Source: Stagonosporopsis chrysanthemi
Taxonomy: Eukaryota > Ascomycota > Dothideomycetes > Pleosporales > Didymellaceae
DNA: 64,000 nucleotides
Direction of reading: 5' to 3'
Assembly (NCBI GenBank): GCA_022560025.1
Contig: JAFISE010000052.1
Span: forward strand, 124,001 to 188,000
In this document: piece by piece, positions 22,997 to 34,646 of the stretch
Position numbering within the stretch: position 1 is the stretch's first letter
Layout: every line of letters begins with the position of its first letter
The notes under the pieces: model-generated
What the model saw: only the letters and a program-made list of their open reading frames with translations
Told to the model about the DNA's origin: nothing
The model's database searches: none
Made by a program: the position numbers and the translations under genes

Positions 22997-24057
22997 TTAC
23001 ATGTTGTAGGCATTGCACTTGGCGTCACTATACAATTATTCATCGCTTTGCAGAACGGTCTTGGAGATTCATCACACAAGTTGACACCACTACAAAGTGT
23101 GGTCATGGCAAAGGTAGGTCGGCTTCACGAGATGGCGGGTGTTGCCACTGACCAGATTCACAGGCTATTTTCGCAGCGCAGCTATTCTTCATCCTTGCAC
23201 TCGCAGCATCGAAGCTTTCGGTCACTGCTTTGATGTTACGATTGTTTACTCGTGATGTTATCGTTACCCGAAATGCGAGGATGCTATGCTATACAACGAT
23301 TGTTATCACCATCCTCTGGGCCATTGGGTCCATTGTAGGCACGGCAGTGTCTTGCAGTCCTGCAGGTTTTGTGCGTGACGGAGTAACCAACCACTGTCGT
23401 ACACGTCTACTTCAATGGAGGATCACGGCTGCCTTTGACATCGCAACAGAACTATTCCTAGTCATCCTGCCAACATTGTTCGTGTGGCCAATCCGGATGA
23501 GACGGCACATCAAGACCCAGGTGGTCATTGCCTTTGGATTCAGACTACCTCTAGTAGCCACTATAGCTGTACATCTGCATTATGTATCAAAGTACAGCAA
23601 CACAACCAACACGTCCCACGCGATTGTACCAGCACTTGTGCTTCAGCAATGCGAGCTACTATGATAGCTCATATCGGCCACCGTACCTACCCTCAAAAGG
23701 TTTATGCGGACTTTCAACTCCGGCTTTGGCATGGAGATCGATCTAGGCTCTCAATACGCGCACCTATCTAGCCCCCATGATGATAAAACCCACGTTCTAG
23801 GGTCAGTTCAGCGTCCCAAAGTGTTCATCCTGCCAACAAATTCGAATACGAACGCTCATAAGCATCAAGAGGTTCTCGCACGCCCCAAAACCTCACACTT
23901 TCAAGAGAGTGGCGACCTTGATGAGGTTTTAGAATTACGCGAAATTTCATCGAGACGCCAGAGTAGTCACACCAGTCATAGCAGCCGCGACATGATCATC
24001 AAGCGCGAAGTGGGATGGAGGATCTTCTATGAGAACAAGCAGCAATGGAAACCGTGA
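22997..24057 (+). pseudogene. Truncated, stop-containing fungal rhodopsin-domain (PTH11-like) gene
   Basis: The reading frame starts abruptly inside transmembrane helix 2 (HVVGIALGVTIQLF). It crosses a normal 50-nt intron (23114-23163) into AAQLFFILALAASKLSVTALMLRLF, then continues through helices typical of the fungal rhodopsin-domain integral membrane family. At 23662-23667 two consecutive in-frame stops (TGA TAG) fall where the family has a Trp-Ser pair before LISATVPTLK. The same frame then stays open for 390 nt to 24057. About 60 N-terminal residues are missing and replaced by the permease relic. The gene is therefore broken at two places. Confidence 0.75.
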
Positions 24058-24744
24058 AACGTACGAAGAAACATAGGCTCCTGTAGTCCTCACACCTGCA
24101 GACATCGGGGTCATAGACTTGCGCCGCACGGATACGCCTCACTCCAATGCTATTTCCCGCCACAACAATATTCAGTCGCTGGGAACAAGAAGAAAGGGTC
24201 GATCCTTGCCAGCCCAACGGCACTCATGTAGCCGTACAGCATATGGTGCTGTGACCCGGCTGACCGACCTGCCTGTAAGCTCCATGGCGATATGCATTAG
24301 AGGGGACTCTTGTTGTTGATCAGGAGTCTTGCGCAGGGTAAAATACGATACGCTGAGCTGTTGCTATCCCTTCACATACAGAATATCGCAGTGCACTCAC
24401 ATTGTTTCGAGGCGAGACATCAATTCCGATACTCATACTGTCGTCCCAAAAAAGTATGTTCGTATTTGATCGCGACCGCCCGCCTGGCATGGCTACGGAT
24501 GGTCGAGGGCACCAAGGTTGCGGTGCGTGGCTGGATTGTCGTTCTGGAGGCGGATGAGTGGATCAAGAGAAGATGAACCATGCGGCTGCCTTTGGTTTCA
24601 CCTACGATCATCGTGCTATTGATTTTGGCAGAAATGAAGGCAGATATCCGATGAACTTGGAGAATGAGCAGAATGAAGGGGTTCAGACGCAGGGAACCAT
24701 AGGTCCCATGATTTTGTCCATCCACGAAATACAAAGAGACATCT
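24058..24744. other. Intergenic region beside relics
   Basis: About 690 bp with only small unconvincing frames on both strands (for example 24558-24776 plus). It may be decayed sequence belonging to the relic zone, but I cannot identify any origin. Confidence 0.4.
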
Positions 24745-25818
24745 TCAGACCTGAAACGCCACACCCTCCCTCTTAATGAGACTATTTCCTCCACTCGCAT
24801 ACCCCGTGCCCTCGCTCCTGATCTCCACCAGTCCCGGCTTCAGTCCTCTCTCCTTCTCCTTTTTCTTCTTCTTGCCCTCCTTCTCTTTCGCTTCAGGCAC
24901 CGTCGTAAGATCCGCATCGCACACGTAGCAATGAACAGTCTCCGGATCGGGCTCATCGTCATGCGCATCCCGGTGATGCCGATGCTCGGGTTTCAAGAAC
25001 TTCTCGACACATGGTTTGCACAGGACGTGTCCACATGGAATGGCGAACACAGCTTTTGTGCCATTTGAGAGTGCCTTTTGGCAGCTTGGACAGGTGCGGC
25101 TGGATTTACCTGTTTCTACGGATTTTTCTTCGTGGAAATTGACGGTTGTCAGTGTCTTCAGTGAGAGATCGTGGGGATGCTCGGGCTCGCTTGATGGACA
25201 TGTAGGGTTCAGTTTCGCTTTGCTGAGGCCCTTGTGGTGCGTATCTGGTGTCTCGCCTGGAACCCAAAAGCTTGGGAGCTCTTTCTTTGCAGCTTTACGC
25301 TCGTCTTGAAGTGTTTTCTTGGCTTTGTTGCGTTCCTCAGAGGCAATGCGCTTTAACTCTTCTTCGTCGATCTCGAATTTGCGTTTTGTGCCTTTGTTTC
25401 CTGTGCTGTCGTCCTGCTCGATCACAATCTTTCCGTCTTCTCGACCGATCACTTTGGAGCCTGCGCCAACTTTGGCCTCGAGACCCATCTGCACGGCTTC
25501 GAACTCTTGTACAGCACGCTGCCGTGCCAGTTCATCTTCCCGCTCTTGCTGATCAACATCATCTAACTTTTGCCGCTCAGCAAGCTTCTCGAGTCGTTTG
25601 ATCTCTTTTCGTTGCGCAAGCAAGTTGGTCATGGCGCACTCTCTGCAAAATAGGTCACCCGATGAACAGCATACTGGGTCGACAGCTGAAAGTAGACAGA
25701 GTTGACATGATCCAAAAGGCAGAAACGAGTCGCGTGTCAATCGCGTCGCCTGCGATCCCCATCGATCCTTCAAAGCATTGCGCTCGTGGGCAGAAAATAC
25801 GTGACCAGGCGGCGGCAT
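24745..25818 (-). CDS. NOSIP-family U-box/RING protein
   Basis: From the Met at 25818 the protein is 357 residues. The N-terminal split U-box contains HVFSAHERNALKDRWG, TRLTRDSFLPFGSCQLCLL and DLFCRECAMTNLLAQRKEIKRLE, typical of fungal NOSIP homologues. A long coiled coil and a basic linker follow, then a C-terminal RING-like part with CPSCQKAL, CGHVLCKPCVEKF and CYVCDADL. NOSIP proteins are E3 ligases found with late spliceosomes. An in-frame Met at 25938 exists, but the extra 40 residues are poorly conserved in character, so the shorter start is preferred. It is divergent from tafazzin across 240 bp. Confidence 0.85.
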   Translation of the reverse strand: MPPPGHVFSAHERNALKDRWGSQATRLTRDSFLPFGSCQLCLLSAVDPVCCSSGDLFCRECAMTNLLAQRKEIKRLEKLAERQKLDDVDQQEREDELARQRAVQEFEAVQMGLEAKVGAGSKVIGREDGKIVIEQDDSTGNKGTKRKFEIDEEELKRIASEERNKAKKTLQDERKAAKKELPSFWVPGETPDTHHKGLSKAKLNPTCPSSEPEHPHDLSLKTLTTVNFHEEKSVETGKSSRTCPSCQKALSNGTKAVFAIPCGHVLCKPCVEKFLKPEHRHHRDAHDDEPDPETVHCYVCDADLTTVPEAKEKEGKKKKKEKERGLKPGLVEIRSEGTGYASGGNSLIKREGVAFQV

Positions 25819-26058
25819 ATCGAAAGGATGAAGTCGATGTAACAAATCACAAGCGATTTCACGAAAACAGGACCAGTTGCGAGAAAGAGCGCCACACGTG
25901 GCTGCAGCTGAGGCGCGCGATCCCTGATCCCTGCCCAAGTTTTGCGCCGCGGCACGTCACTGCGCGGGCGTCGTGCCTGATCGGAAAGACAAGCGATTCT
26001 TAGAGCTCGTCTGACCCGGATTTCTCCTGTATGTCTCTCTTTATCGCATACACGAGCC

Positions 26059-27348
26059 ATGCAACCAGAGGAGCGGATTGAGGCTCCTGAGGCTCCCAGT
26101 GCGCCATGGCGCGCGGCGTCTGTCTTTACCATGGGGGCGGTGGGCATGCTGTGTAAGGGATTCCTGGGGTTGAACAAAATTGAGACGCATGGTATGGAGC
26201 GCTTTTTGCAGCTGTTGGATGAGAGGAGAGAGCCGAAGGATAGGGGACGAGGCTTGATTACAGGTATGCGATCAGCATTCTGAACGAGAAGAGTACTGTG
26301 AGGGCTAACGGGCCATAGTATCGAATCACATCTCTGTGTACGTACTAAAGCGCATTGATGATTCCTGGACACGACTAACCATAGTCGCATTACAGTATGG
26401 ATGATCCTATTCTATGGGGCATACTTCCTCTGAGCTATATGTTCACGCCGGACAATCTGCGCTGGGGACTTGCTAGCTATGATTTATGCTTCACAAACAA
26501 GTATGGTCTACCATCGCTAAGAATGCTTCGATCGCTGACAAGTTAGCAGAGGACTATCTACCTTCTTCACCTTCGGTCAGACCCTACCCACCCATCGTAG
26601 CGCACATTCGCAGTTCGGTGGCCTCTTCCAACCAACCATCACGCAAGCAATTCGCCTCCTGTCGCGCGGCCCCTTCCTCAATTCCGACCCTCCTGAGAAG
26701 CCTATGACGTCCCTCAAAAGCCCAGACATCATCGATCCATTCAGCGGCGGCCACCTCACTTTCTCTACGAACGGCACCGACACATTCCCTGCGCCCTCAC
26801 AATACATCAGCAGGCGGCACGCGTGGGTGCATATCTTCCCAGAGGGCATGATACATCAGTCTGAGCAGCGGATAATGCGCTACTTCAAGTGGGGAGTATC
26901 GCGCTTGGTCTTAGAAAGTGACCCAATGCCGGATGTCGTGCCCATCTTCATTGAGGGGTTCGACAAGATCATGAACGAGGAGCGTACATTCCCACGCTTC
27001 ATCCCGCGGCCTTTTCAGAATGTCAGGGTAACTTTCGGCGAGAAGCTGAACATGGAAGAAGTATTTGGAGACTTGCGCGCGAGGTGGAAGCAGCTGCGCG
27101 CGAAGGAGGAGCGAAAGAGCGGGGCACTGGATATTGGTGTTTTGAATGAGGCGTTGAAGTACTCAGATGAGGCTGTCAAGATACGCATCGAATGCACAGA
27201 TCGGATAAGGAAGGCTGTGCTCAATGTCAGGCGGCAGCGTGGCTACTCAGACGAAGACCCCAAAAACAACCTCGCGAGTACATGGCTAAGAGAAGGGACC
27301 AGCAGAGAAGGTCATCAGAGCGACGGCAGCATCATTAAAGAAGAGTGA
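26059..27348 (+). CDS. TAZ1: Tafazzin (cardiolipin transacylase)
   Basis: Four exons (26059-26263, 26319-26337, 26396-26500, 26550-27348) give 375 residues. The acyltransferase HX4D motif appears as NHISVMDDP, split across the junctions of a 19-nt exon 2. Further blocks are FFTFGQTLPTHR, GGLFQPTITQAIRLLS and FPEGMIH. Tafazzins remodel cardiolipin acyl chains on mitochondrial membranes. Splice sites are GTATGC, GTACGT and GTATGG donors, and every acceptor used restores the family frame. The protein has a moderately long C-terminal tail rich in Glu/Ser. Confidence 0.92.
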
Positions 27349-27881
27349 ATAATGCTTTTCAGGATATAATTGTACGTGTAAGAGTATTTGGCCTGTTAGA
27401 GGCAGGACTGTTTAATACAGTGCGACTTGAAGACGCAGCGCGCAGCGTCTCAGATTAGATCAAGTTATGACCGTCAGCGATTTCCTGTACTGCTGCAAGG
27501 ATCAACCACAGCCGCAAGGTGGGTTTCAACATTGAGTGGTACAGGCGCTGCGATGTTGTTGGCATCGCAGCATTCTCTGGTTGCTCGTGTCGTCATCAAC
27601 TGCTGAACGCGCAGCTGAGGTGAAAGGGACTCGGAGCGCGAGTGTTTTGGTTCTCACAGCCTTGGCATCAGCCGGTTCCTCGACATAAAACCTGCAGCAC
27701 CGGCCCCGCTTGAAAAGACCGTGCCTTCCATTTGGTCCTGTTCCTGCCTTTTGCCCACTCTCACCGCCTGCCTAACACGCATGCAACGAAACATTTCATC
27801 AGCGTGCATTGCAGAGACCCACTCGCAAGCTTTGATCGCACTGCAGCAGCTGTCTACGCGCAGCTGTTAAATACCCGGCCA
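27349..27881. other. Intergenic region
   Basis: About 530 bp between plus-strand genes. No gene supported. The frame opening at 27732 runs in frame into the next gene but reads low-complexity leader sequence. Confidence 0.4.
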
Positions 27882-28608
27882 ATGGCTTCCTGGGCCCCAC
27901 AGAGTCCCGATCTGTCTTCCTACCACTCCGCAGACGCAGAGCTTATACACCCCCAGCACCAGGGTTACAGAGGATCAGTGTCGCACATCGTTCCCCAGGG
28001 CGCCCCACTCTTACCCAGTCCCTCGCTGCCGCCAAATCCCTCACCATATTCGACGTACGCGCCCCATAGCGCCAGCAAAGAAAATATGCAGGATCCAGAC
28101 TACATGCCAGAGGCACAGCTCGCTGCGACCCAGCTGTCTGAGATAGGCAATGGGTCCGCAGGTGGCTCCATGCTCCCACCAAACATCGACAGCATCATCA
28201 TCAAGAACCACTTCCCTGTCGCGCGCATAAAGCGTATCATGCAGGCCGACGATGACGTCGGGAAAGTCGCGCAGGTCACGCCCGTAGTTGTCTGTAAGTT
28301 GTATTGTCCTTACTTTATGCGCGTGTTCGTATGTTAACATCAGCACAGCGAAAGCTCTAGAGCTCTTCATGATCTCGCTCGTCACCAAAGCCGCCTCCGA
28401 AGCCAAGCTGCGCAACTCGAAACGCGTCGGCGCTACCCACCTCAAGCAGGCCATCACCAAGAACGAGCAGTTCGACTTTCTCAACGACATCGTGTCCAAG
28501 GTCGCCGATGCACCCGAAAAGACCGAGTCTGACGCCATGGACGAGGGTAAGAAGAAGAAAACAACTCGTGGCCGGAGGAAGAAGGCGGACGATGACGACG
28601 ATTTTTGA
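27882..28608 (+). CDS. BUR6: NC2-alpha (DRAP1/BUR6) histone-fold transcription regulator
   Basis: Exons 27882-28293 and 28349-28608 give 223 residues. A Pro/Ser-rich N-terminus precedes an H2A-type histone fold. It starts HFPVARIKRIMQADDDVGKVA and continues after the intron as SKALELFMISLVTKAASEA and THLKQAITKNEQFDFL. The C-terminus is Lys/Arg then Asp-rich (GRRKKADDDDDF). NC2-alpha pairs with NC2-beta to bind TBP on promoters and control preinitiation-complex assembly. CHRAC/Pol-epsilon subunits share the fold, but the FPVARIKRIMQxDDDVGKVAQ form favours Bur6. An upstream in-frame Met at 27732 would add 50 residues and is judged less likely. Confidence 0.88.
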
Positions 28609-29470
28609 GCATTCTGGAGGAAGATGTATCCAACCTTTTGGCGGCATGTCAGACATGAGCGTCTGTCAAGCAACCACACAGCATCGATTTGAGACTTGAG
28701 GCTGGGCGAGGCGCACCGCCGACTCGCTTCCAGCGTCTGTCGAGCTCGTCTCTACGCCTGTGCTATTCTTGCCATCCTGCGCGTTGCCTTAACAGTGCAC
28801 GATTACCTGGCCGACTTCATTGTTCGTGTCTGTCACGCGCGAGGACTATTTGATGGGAGCAGGCACCATGTGGCATGGGGACTGAGGTCCTGCACAACCA
28901 CACATCAGCAGTGTGATACTGCGATAAAGAGCGTTAAAGCACCTCGGACGCTATCGTCAGTCCGCTCGGGTAGCGACGATACCAATGAATTACAATGACA
29001 TTATCTACACTTCTTGTTCGTGCTTCTATTATGGCTTGATGAGGCGCAAAACGATCTACATCCTTCTTTCCGAAGTCCTACCGCGACTGACTTGTCCTAG
29101 TTTTGGTTTTCAGGCACTTGGTCTCTATTCAAGTAAAAGAGGTGAGACCTGATTTGTTCGTCAAAAGTCACGGTTAAACCGACTAGCAACCGCAGTTGCA
29201 AATGCGGCTCTTCTCCGTACAAGATGATCTACCAGAACTTAGTCGGGTGGTGTAATTTAACCGACCTTCCCCGTCCACCCCGCACCCCGGTCCCAACACA
29301 GGCACACGCTGCAAATCGACCTGTGTTCATCCAGAATCCTGGCTTAGCCCCAGGTTGCATCACCAATTCGGACCTTAGCGTTCCATATCCGCAATTTACC
29401 ACGAAAATGATATAACAGCTGCTCCCCCACAATTGTGCGAACACATTCACCAGGTAGCTCTACTGTTAGC
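28609..29470. other. Intergenic region
   Basis: About 860 bp between plus-strand genes. Small frames only; no recognisable element. Confidence 0.4.
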
Positions 29471-30913
29471 ATGATCTTGACTAGGCTATTTACCGTATTG
29501 GCTGGTGCCGTGGTGCTTGTCCAGGGGCAAACTACCGATGGCACAGGTATACGACCTAATTCTTCCAATGGCCACTGGGTAGATGCGTGGGCAAGCATGC
29601 CGCAGCTCACAGAACCCGCGAACCTGCCTCCAGCGCCGTTTGTAAGAGCAACAACACATCACTTTTTCTCAAGCCACACTGACTTGATTCGCAGAACCAA
29701 ACTGGTGCAGTGTTTGTCAACTCTACGGTGAGGCAGACTCTGTATATGACAGCGGACGCTTCGCAGATACGCATTAAGTTCTCGAACGTGTTTGGCGGCT
29801 CCAGTCTACCCATCACAGCAGTCACAGTCGCCCTGCCCGCCAACAACACCGCGGGTATCCACCAGATCCAGACTCATACAGTGCAGAAAGTTACCTTTTC
29901 TGGCAAGGATTCAATTAGCATCCCCAACGGCGCACTCGCGGTGTCTGACCCCCTGAACTTTGCTATCAACGCCCAGCAAGTCATCACAGTCACTGCATAC
30001 CTTGCAACCGGCCAGAGGACCAACTCCATCACCAGCCATCCCGGCAGTCGTACAACCAGCTGGTGGCAACTTGGTAACGCCGTAGACGCCGCACAGCTCG
30101 CCGTCACAGACGCAACCACGCAGTCAGCAGCGCACTGGTACTTCTTGTCCAGCATCGAGGCCTGGGTGCCCAAGAGCTCCGGCAGTCTGCTGATTGTAGG
30201 CGATTCGATTACCGATGGGCGCGGCTCAACCACAAACCAAAACAACCGCTGGCCGGACCTGCTTCTCGCACGCCTTCAGAAAGACTCTGTCACCAAGTCC
30301 GTTTCCTTTGGCAACCTCGCTGCGGGCGGTAATCGTATCCTTGCTGATGGCCTTGGACCTAACGCATTTGGCCGCATTGACCGTGATGTCCTTGCCCACC
30401 CGGGCGTCAAGTACGCAATGGTGTTCGAGGGCGTGAACGATATTGGGACCGCGCCAGCAACAACAGATGCGCAGGATGCAGTGTATAAAAATCTTGTACA
30501 GGCGTATGAGCAGATTGTGACATTGATTCATGCACACGGCATCCCAGTGTTTGGCGCGACTATCACGCCGTTCTCTGCCCCGAGTAACTTCACAGGCCAG
30601 CCGTATTCGAGCCCGGTTCGGGAGGCGACAAGGTGATTCGATTCTTCTTCTTGTTGGAAGAATATAGAGATTCAATTGCTGACAATTTTACAGGCAAAAA
30701 ATCAATGACTTCATTCGCAGTTCTGGGACCTTCGATGCGGTTGCAGACTTTGACAAGTTCCTTGCCGACCCGAGAATTCCAGCTCAACTTGCGCCTCAAT
30801 ATGATTCTGGCGACTACCTGCATCCTGGACCGGCTGGATACCAGCATCTGGCGGATGAGTTTCCTGTGGGGATCTTCAGTCAGTTCGAGGATGGTGTTAG
30901 TGGCTTTGTGTAG
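29471..30913 (+). CDS. Secreted SGNH/GDSL hydrolase
   Basis: Three exons (29471-29641, 29695-30632, 30694-30913) give 442 residues with an N-terminal signal peptide (MILTRLFTVLAGAVVLVQGQ). After a beta-rich N-terminal domain (WVDAWASMPQ, HPGSRTTSWW) comes the SGNH core: block I GDSITDG with nucleophile Ser228, block II GNLAAGGNR, block III EGVNDIG, and block V DYLHPGPAGY carrying the Asp/His pair in exon 3. The arrangement resembles the bacterial and fungal XynE-like esterase/lipase group. It probably deacylates extracellular polysaccharide or lipid esters; the substrate cannot be read from sequence. The last intron is GTGATT-TACAG. Confidence 0.88.
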
Positions 30914-32212
30914 TCGAATCGTGAAGATATGATTTGCTGAAAGCTTCTTGAAAAATTGTTCGGCTTAATTCATCTATTCATGCATTCTAGATGAGACGAG
31001 CCTGGATCCGAATCCATAGGGCACTTGAATGTGAAGATCGGTTCGCGTGCAAGCAAATACCTGCAGACCCTCTGAGAATAGCAGGCAGCTTGCGTTGGAC
31101 AGCACAAGTTGCGAAGCGCCGAGTAAGAGGCCTATGTCAGACTTGATTCTGCTCCATTAGCGTCTAGCATGATGACCTCGTACTATGTACCGCATCCGGG
31201 CGCTTTCGAGCAGCCACTTGGCATTTTCGAAGGATACTAAAGGATCCGACTATAGCCTAGTTAGGAACAGGAAGAGCAAATTTACAGCCAACTACTGGTT
31301 GTGCGTTCTAACTAAAACATATTAACATTGACGGTTATTACTAATAAACGTAGTTGCTGTGAAGGTGCTCTATCTAAGCCCTTGTTGGTGCGGGTTTTAG
31401 TGTACATGTACTGTGTTGTAGATAAGTCAATCTTGAAGCAGAGCGAGCTGTAGACAACCCTGTTGCTTTACTGCTTTAGGTAGACGTACAGCTGCAAGTT
31501 AAGAGCTTGACAAGTAACATAGATGCTTAACTTTGCGTGTGGTAAAGGCAGTAACGTGAGCAGTAACGCTCATTCGTCAGCTGATCGTCGGTTTTTGCTT
31601 AGCTGGCTCACCCCTACTAGCGCCGCAGCGTGCCAAGTGGCTGCTACAGAAATCAACACACACCTAGTCTTGTTCTAGTACGAAAAATCACCATCGCAGA
31701 AATAATTGGCTGATCACATCCGTGCCCACGGAAATATCAACGCCTTTGACGCGAAAGCCTTACATCGGTGATTTATGGAGCACCACCGACCGAAAAAACT
31801 GCCGGTTTCCGGCCGGAAAACCAGAACACAGCCAACGGATATAATTGACACATTGACCATTGCGGGTGTTCCGCGCGTCAAAGATGGCTAGCCTACGTCA
31901 TATGGAGTTATCTGAGCCCTGCATTATGGCGATGGCGCCGGAGTGCTCCAGAGTCTAAAAGATGTGACAGCTGCAGCGTTTCCCTGATAGCCGTTTGGTT
32001 GCACAGAATACCAATATATGCCTTGGTCTACATCAACCTCATTGCCATCGCGATAAGTCAACGCCGGTTTCGCAGATATACGAAAAGAGCTGGGAATTAG
32101 AAGAACACGACCAAAGAAGCAACTCTCAAGCACGTGCTCTTGCGACAGTTGATCAAGTTATCTTCGGTCAACGCAGAATCCTCATAATCATAGCTCTTCC
32201 ATTAGGGCTACC
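30914..32212. other. Long intergenic region
   Basis: About 1.3 kb with no supported gene. The part at about 31250-31560 is richer in TA dinucleotides and has many stops in all frames, compatible with decayed, possibly RIP-affected sequence (inference). A 14-bp palindrome lies at 31806-31819, about 400 bp upstream of the MFS gene. Confidence 0.45.
31806..31819. promoter_or_regulatory. TTTCCGGCCGGAAA palindrome (possible Zn2Cys6 site)
   Basis: A perfect 14-bp palindrome containing inverted CCGG/CGG triplets sits within the longer near-palindrome GGTTTCCGGCCGGAAAACC. It is about 395 bp upstream of the MFS transporter start. Inverted or everted CGG triplets are the usual targets of fungal binuclear zinc-cluster regulators, which often control drug pumps. 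No protein evidence is available here. Confidence 0.4.
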
Positions 32213-34073
32213 ATGCCGGAAGCACCAGAGGCAGACTCAGCAACCCCACAGACACACAACCATCGTACCCCAACTCCAGCACAAGAGGAAGCCATCGAGC
32301 CCTCTCGCAAGCCACGAAACAGGCGAAGACGGGGCTCTAGCGGCTCCACCACCTCCTCCGACCTCTCCTCCTCGGACGAAAAGGACCACGATGGCCACCG
32401 CCCCTCCAGCCGCGAAGTAAAGAAAAGCATATCCCGCTCCCGCAGCCGGGCAAGCTACTCTCTCCCCCTCCAGCAGCCCATCGCAACTGCCACCGGCATT
32501 GGCGCGCCCATAACCAAGCCGCTGTCCAGACGCGACACAGCGCTCTCTCGACTACGCACCCGGACCAACACAGCGCCCTTCTCGCATCCCCTGGCGCACC
32601 AGCAGACGACGGCAGATGTTCTCGTCGACTTCGACGGCCCGGACGACCCGTACAGACCCATGAACTGGCCGACGCAGAAAAAAGTGCTGACGACGATGAT
32701 GTATGGGCTGACGACTATGACGGCTACGTGGGCCTCTTCCGCGTATAGCGCGGGGACAAAACAGGTGGCCGAGGAGTTCAACGTCGGGAACCAAGTAGCT
32801 GTGCTGGGTACGACGTTGTTCTTGTTCGGGTTTGGGACGGGCCCGCTGCTGTGGGCGCCGTTGTCGGAGGTGTTTGGGAGGAAATTGGCGGTGCTGGCGC
32901 CGATGTTTGTGGCCATGTGTTTTAGTTTTGGGAGTGCGACGGCGAAGGACTTTCAGACGCTGATGCTGACGAGGTTCTTTGGGGCATTCTTTGCAAGTGC
33001 GCCGGTTACGAATACTGGCGGTGTGTTGGGTGATCTGTTCAGTCCGGCATGGAGGGCACTTGCTCTGGCGGGCTATGCTATGGCTGTCGTTGGTGGGCCA
33101 TGTTTAGGTGAGCGTTGCCCTGTCGTAAAGGGATGTGTACCAGCTAACATGCGTATCAGGGCCCATCGTATCTGCTGCCTTCGTCTCCAACCCTTCCCTC
33201 GGCTGGCGCTGGACAGAGTATTTCACCGGCATAATCCAAGGCGCCATCCTGATCATCGACGTAATCTTCATCGACGAATGCTACCCGCCCAAACTCCTCG
33301 TCTACAAAGCCCGCCGCCTCCGCCACGAAACCGGAAACTGGGCCCTGCACGCCAAGTTCGAAGAATGGGACGTCAGCTTCTCCCAACTGTGTCGGAAGTT
33401 CCTCGTCCGCCCCGTCCAGCTCCTAATGACTCCGATCTGCTTCCTGGTGGCTGTATACGCCAGCCTAACTTACGGAATTATTTATATGCAACTCGGCGGC
33501 ATCCCCATCATCTTCGGCGAGCTGCGCGGCTGGTCCGCAGTCTCCTCGACGCTTCCATTCCTCGGCATCTTCCTTGGCGCCTGTCTCGGCTGCGCCATCA
33601 ACTCCTACAACCAGACACTCTACAACAAGGCCTACCACGCTGCCGGCGACCGTGCGGTCCCCGAGAAACGGCTTCCGCCCATGATGCTTGGCTCTGTGCT
33701 CTTTGCTGCCGGCCAGTTCGTCATGGGATGGACCGCCGACCCGCAGTTCCCGTGGATTGCGCCCGTGATTGGGCTCGTGATGCTGGGCACAGGGTTCTTC
33801 ACGATTTTCCAGGCTGCGCTGAATTATCTCGTCGATACGTTTACAGAGTACGCGGCGTCGGCTGTAGCGGCGAACACGTTTCTTAGGAGCTGTTTTGCCG
33901 GGGCGTTTCCGCTAGTCGTTACGCCGATGTATCATAATATTGGGGTTGGGCCGGCGAGTAGCATCACGGGGGGATTTGCGGCGCTGCTGATTCCTGTGCC
34001 ATTCGTGTTCTACATCTATGGTAAACGCATTCGAAGGGCAAGTAAATGGTCCAGGAAGAGTGTGTTTGATTAG
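32213..34073 (+). CDS. MFS multidrug/polyamine transporter (DHA1 type)
   Basis: Exons 32213-33107 and 33160-34073 give 602 residues. A cytosolic, Arg/Ser-rich N-terminal tail of about 150 residues precedes 12 predicted membrane helices. The entry motif DPYRPMNWP and the segment FLFGFGTGPLLWAPLSEVFGR (motif A between helices 2 and 3) are typical of fungal DHA1 pumps such as Flu1/Tpo. A large loop (DECYPPKLLVYKARRLR) separates the two halves. It likely exports drugs or polyamines at the plasma membrane by proton antiport. The intron interrupts the helix 5 region at PCLGP. Wrong-frame extension past the donor gives a spurious 557-residue frame. Confidence 0.9.
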
Positions 34074-34646
34074 ATTACACCGGGTTCCGAGAATCGATGC
34101 GAGGTTGGCTATCAACAATCGAGACATAAACAGTGTTGTGTGACCCGCATAGTCACAAGTCCTGCTGGTAGCATTGGTACACTAATCGTTGAAGCTGGTT
34201 TACATGATTCCCAACACCAGATCAACAATGATGAGACGCACCGATGTGCGTCCATATCAAGGCGCCAACTGGAAGTTCGCGGTGTTCCATACTGTGGGTT
34301 GGCAAAACGCAGAGCCAGTGTAAGCTGACATGGCACTTATCCAATCTTGCAAAAAGCTGTGCACTATCTTTCTTTGATCAGAGGGCGGTGAAAAAGGCAG
34401 AGTTGAGATCTGACACTTATTCTTGGGAGTACGATGCATCTCCTGTGCGTTGGTTTCTCCATTCTGCAAGTGGCTAGATGTTACGCTCACGCAACAGCTG
34501 CTGGAGTTGAGTCTATTGACAGGTCGAAATCACATCCAAGGGATTGCGTTCGTATCTGCTCGTTTCTCTGATATCTCTGCGGCTCGACGCCTGTGCTGGG
34601 GTGTGTCCAAAACAAAAATGGGTGGCAATTGGTATTTATCTGAAGA

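Noticed and set aside
33108..33886. Continuation of the MFS exon 1 frame to 33886
   Set aside because: The frame beyond the GTGAGC donor is Arg/Pro/His-rich nonsense. The spliced second exon gives the remaining transmembrane helices.
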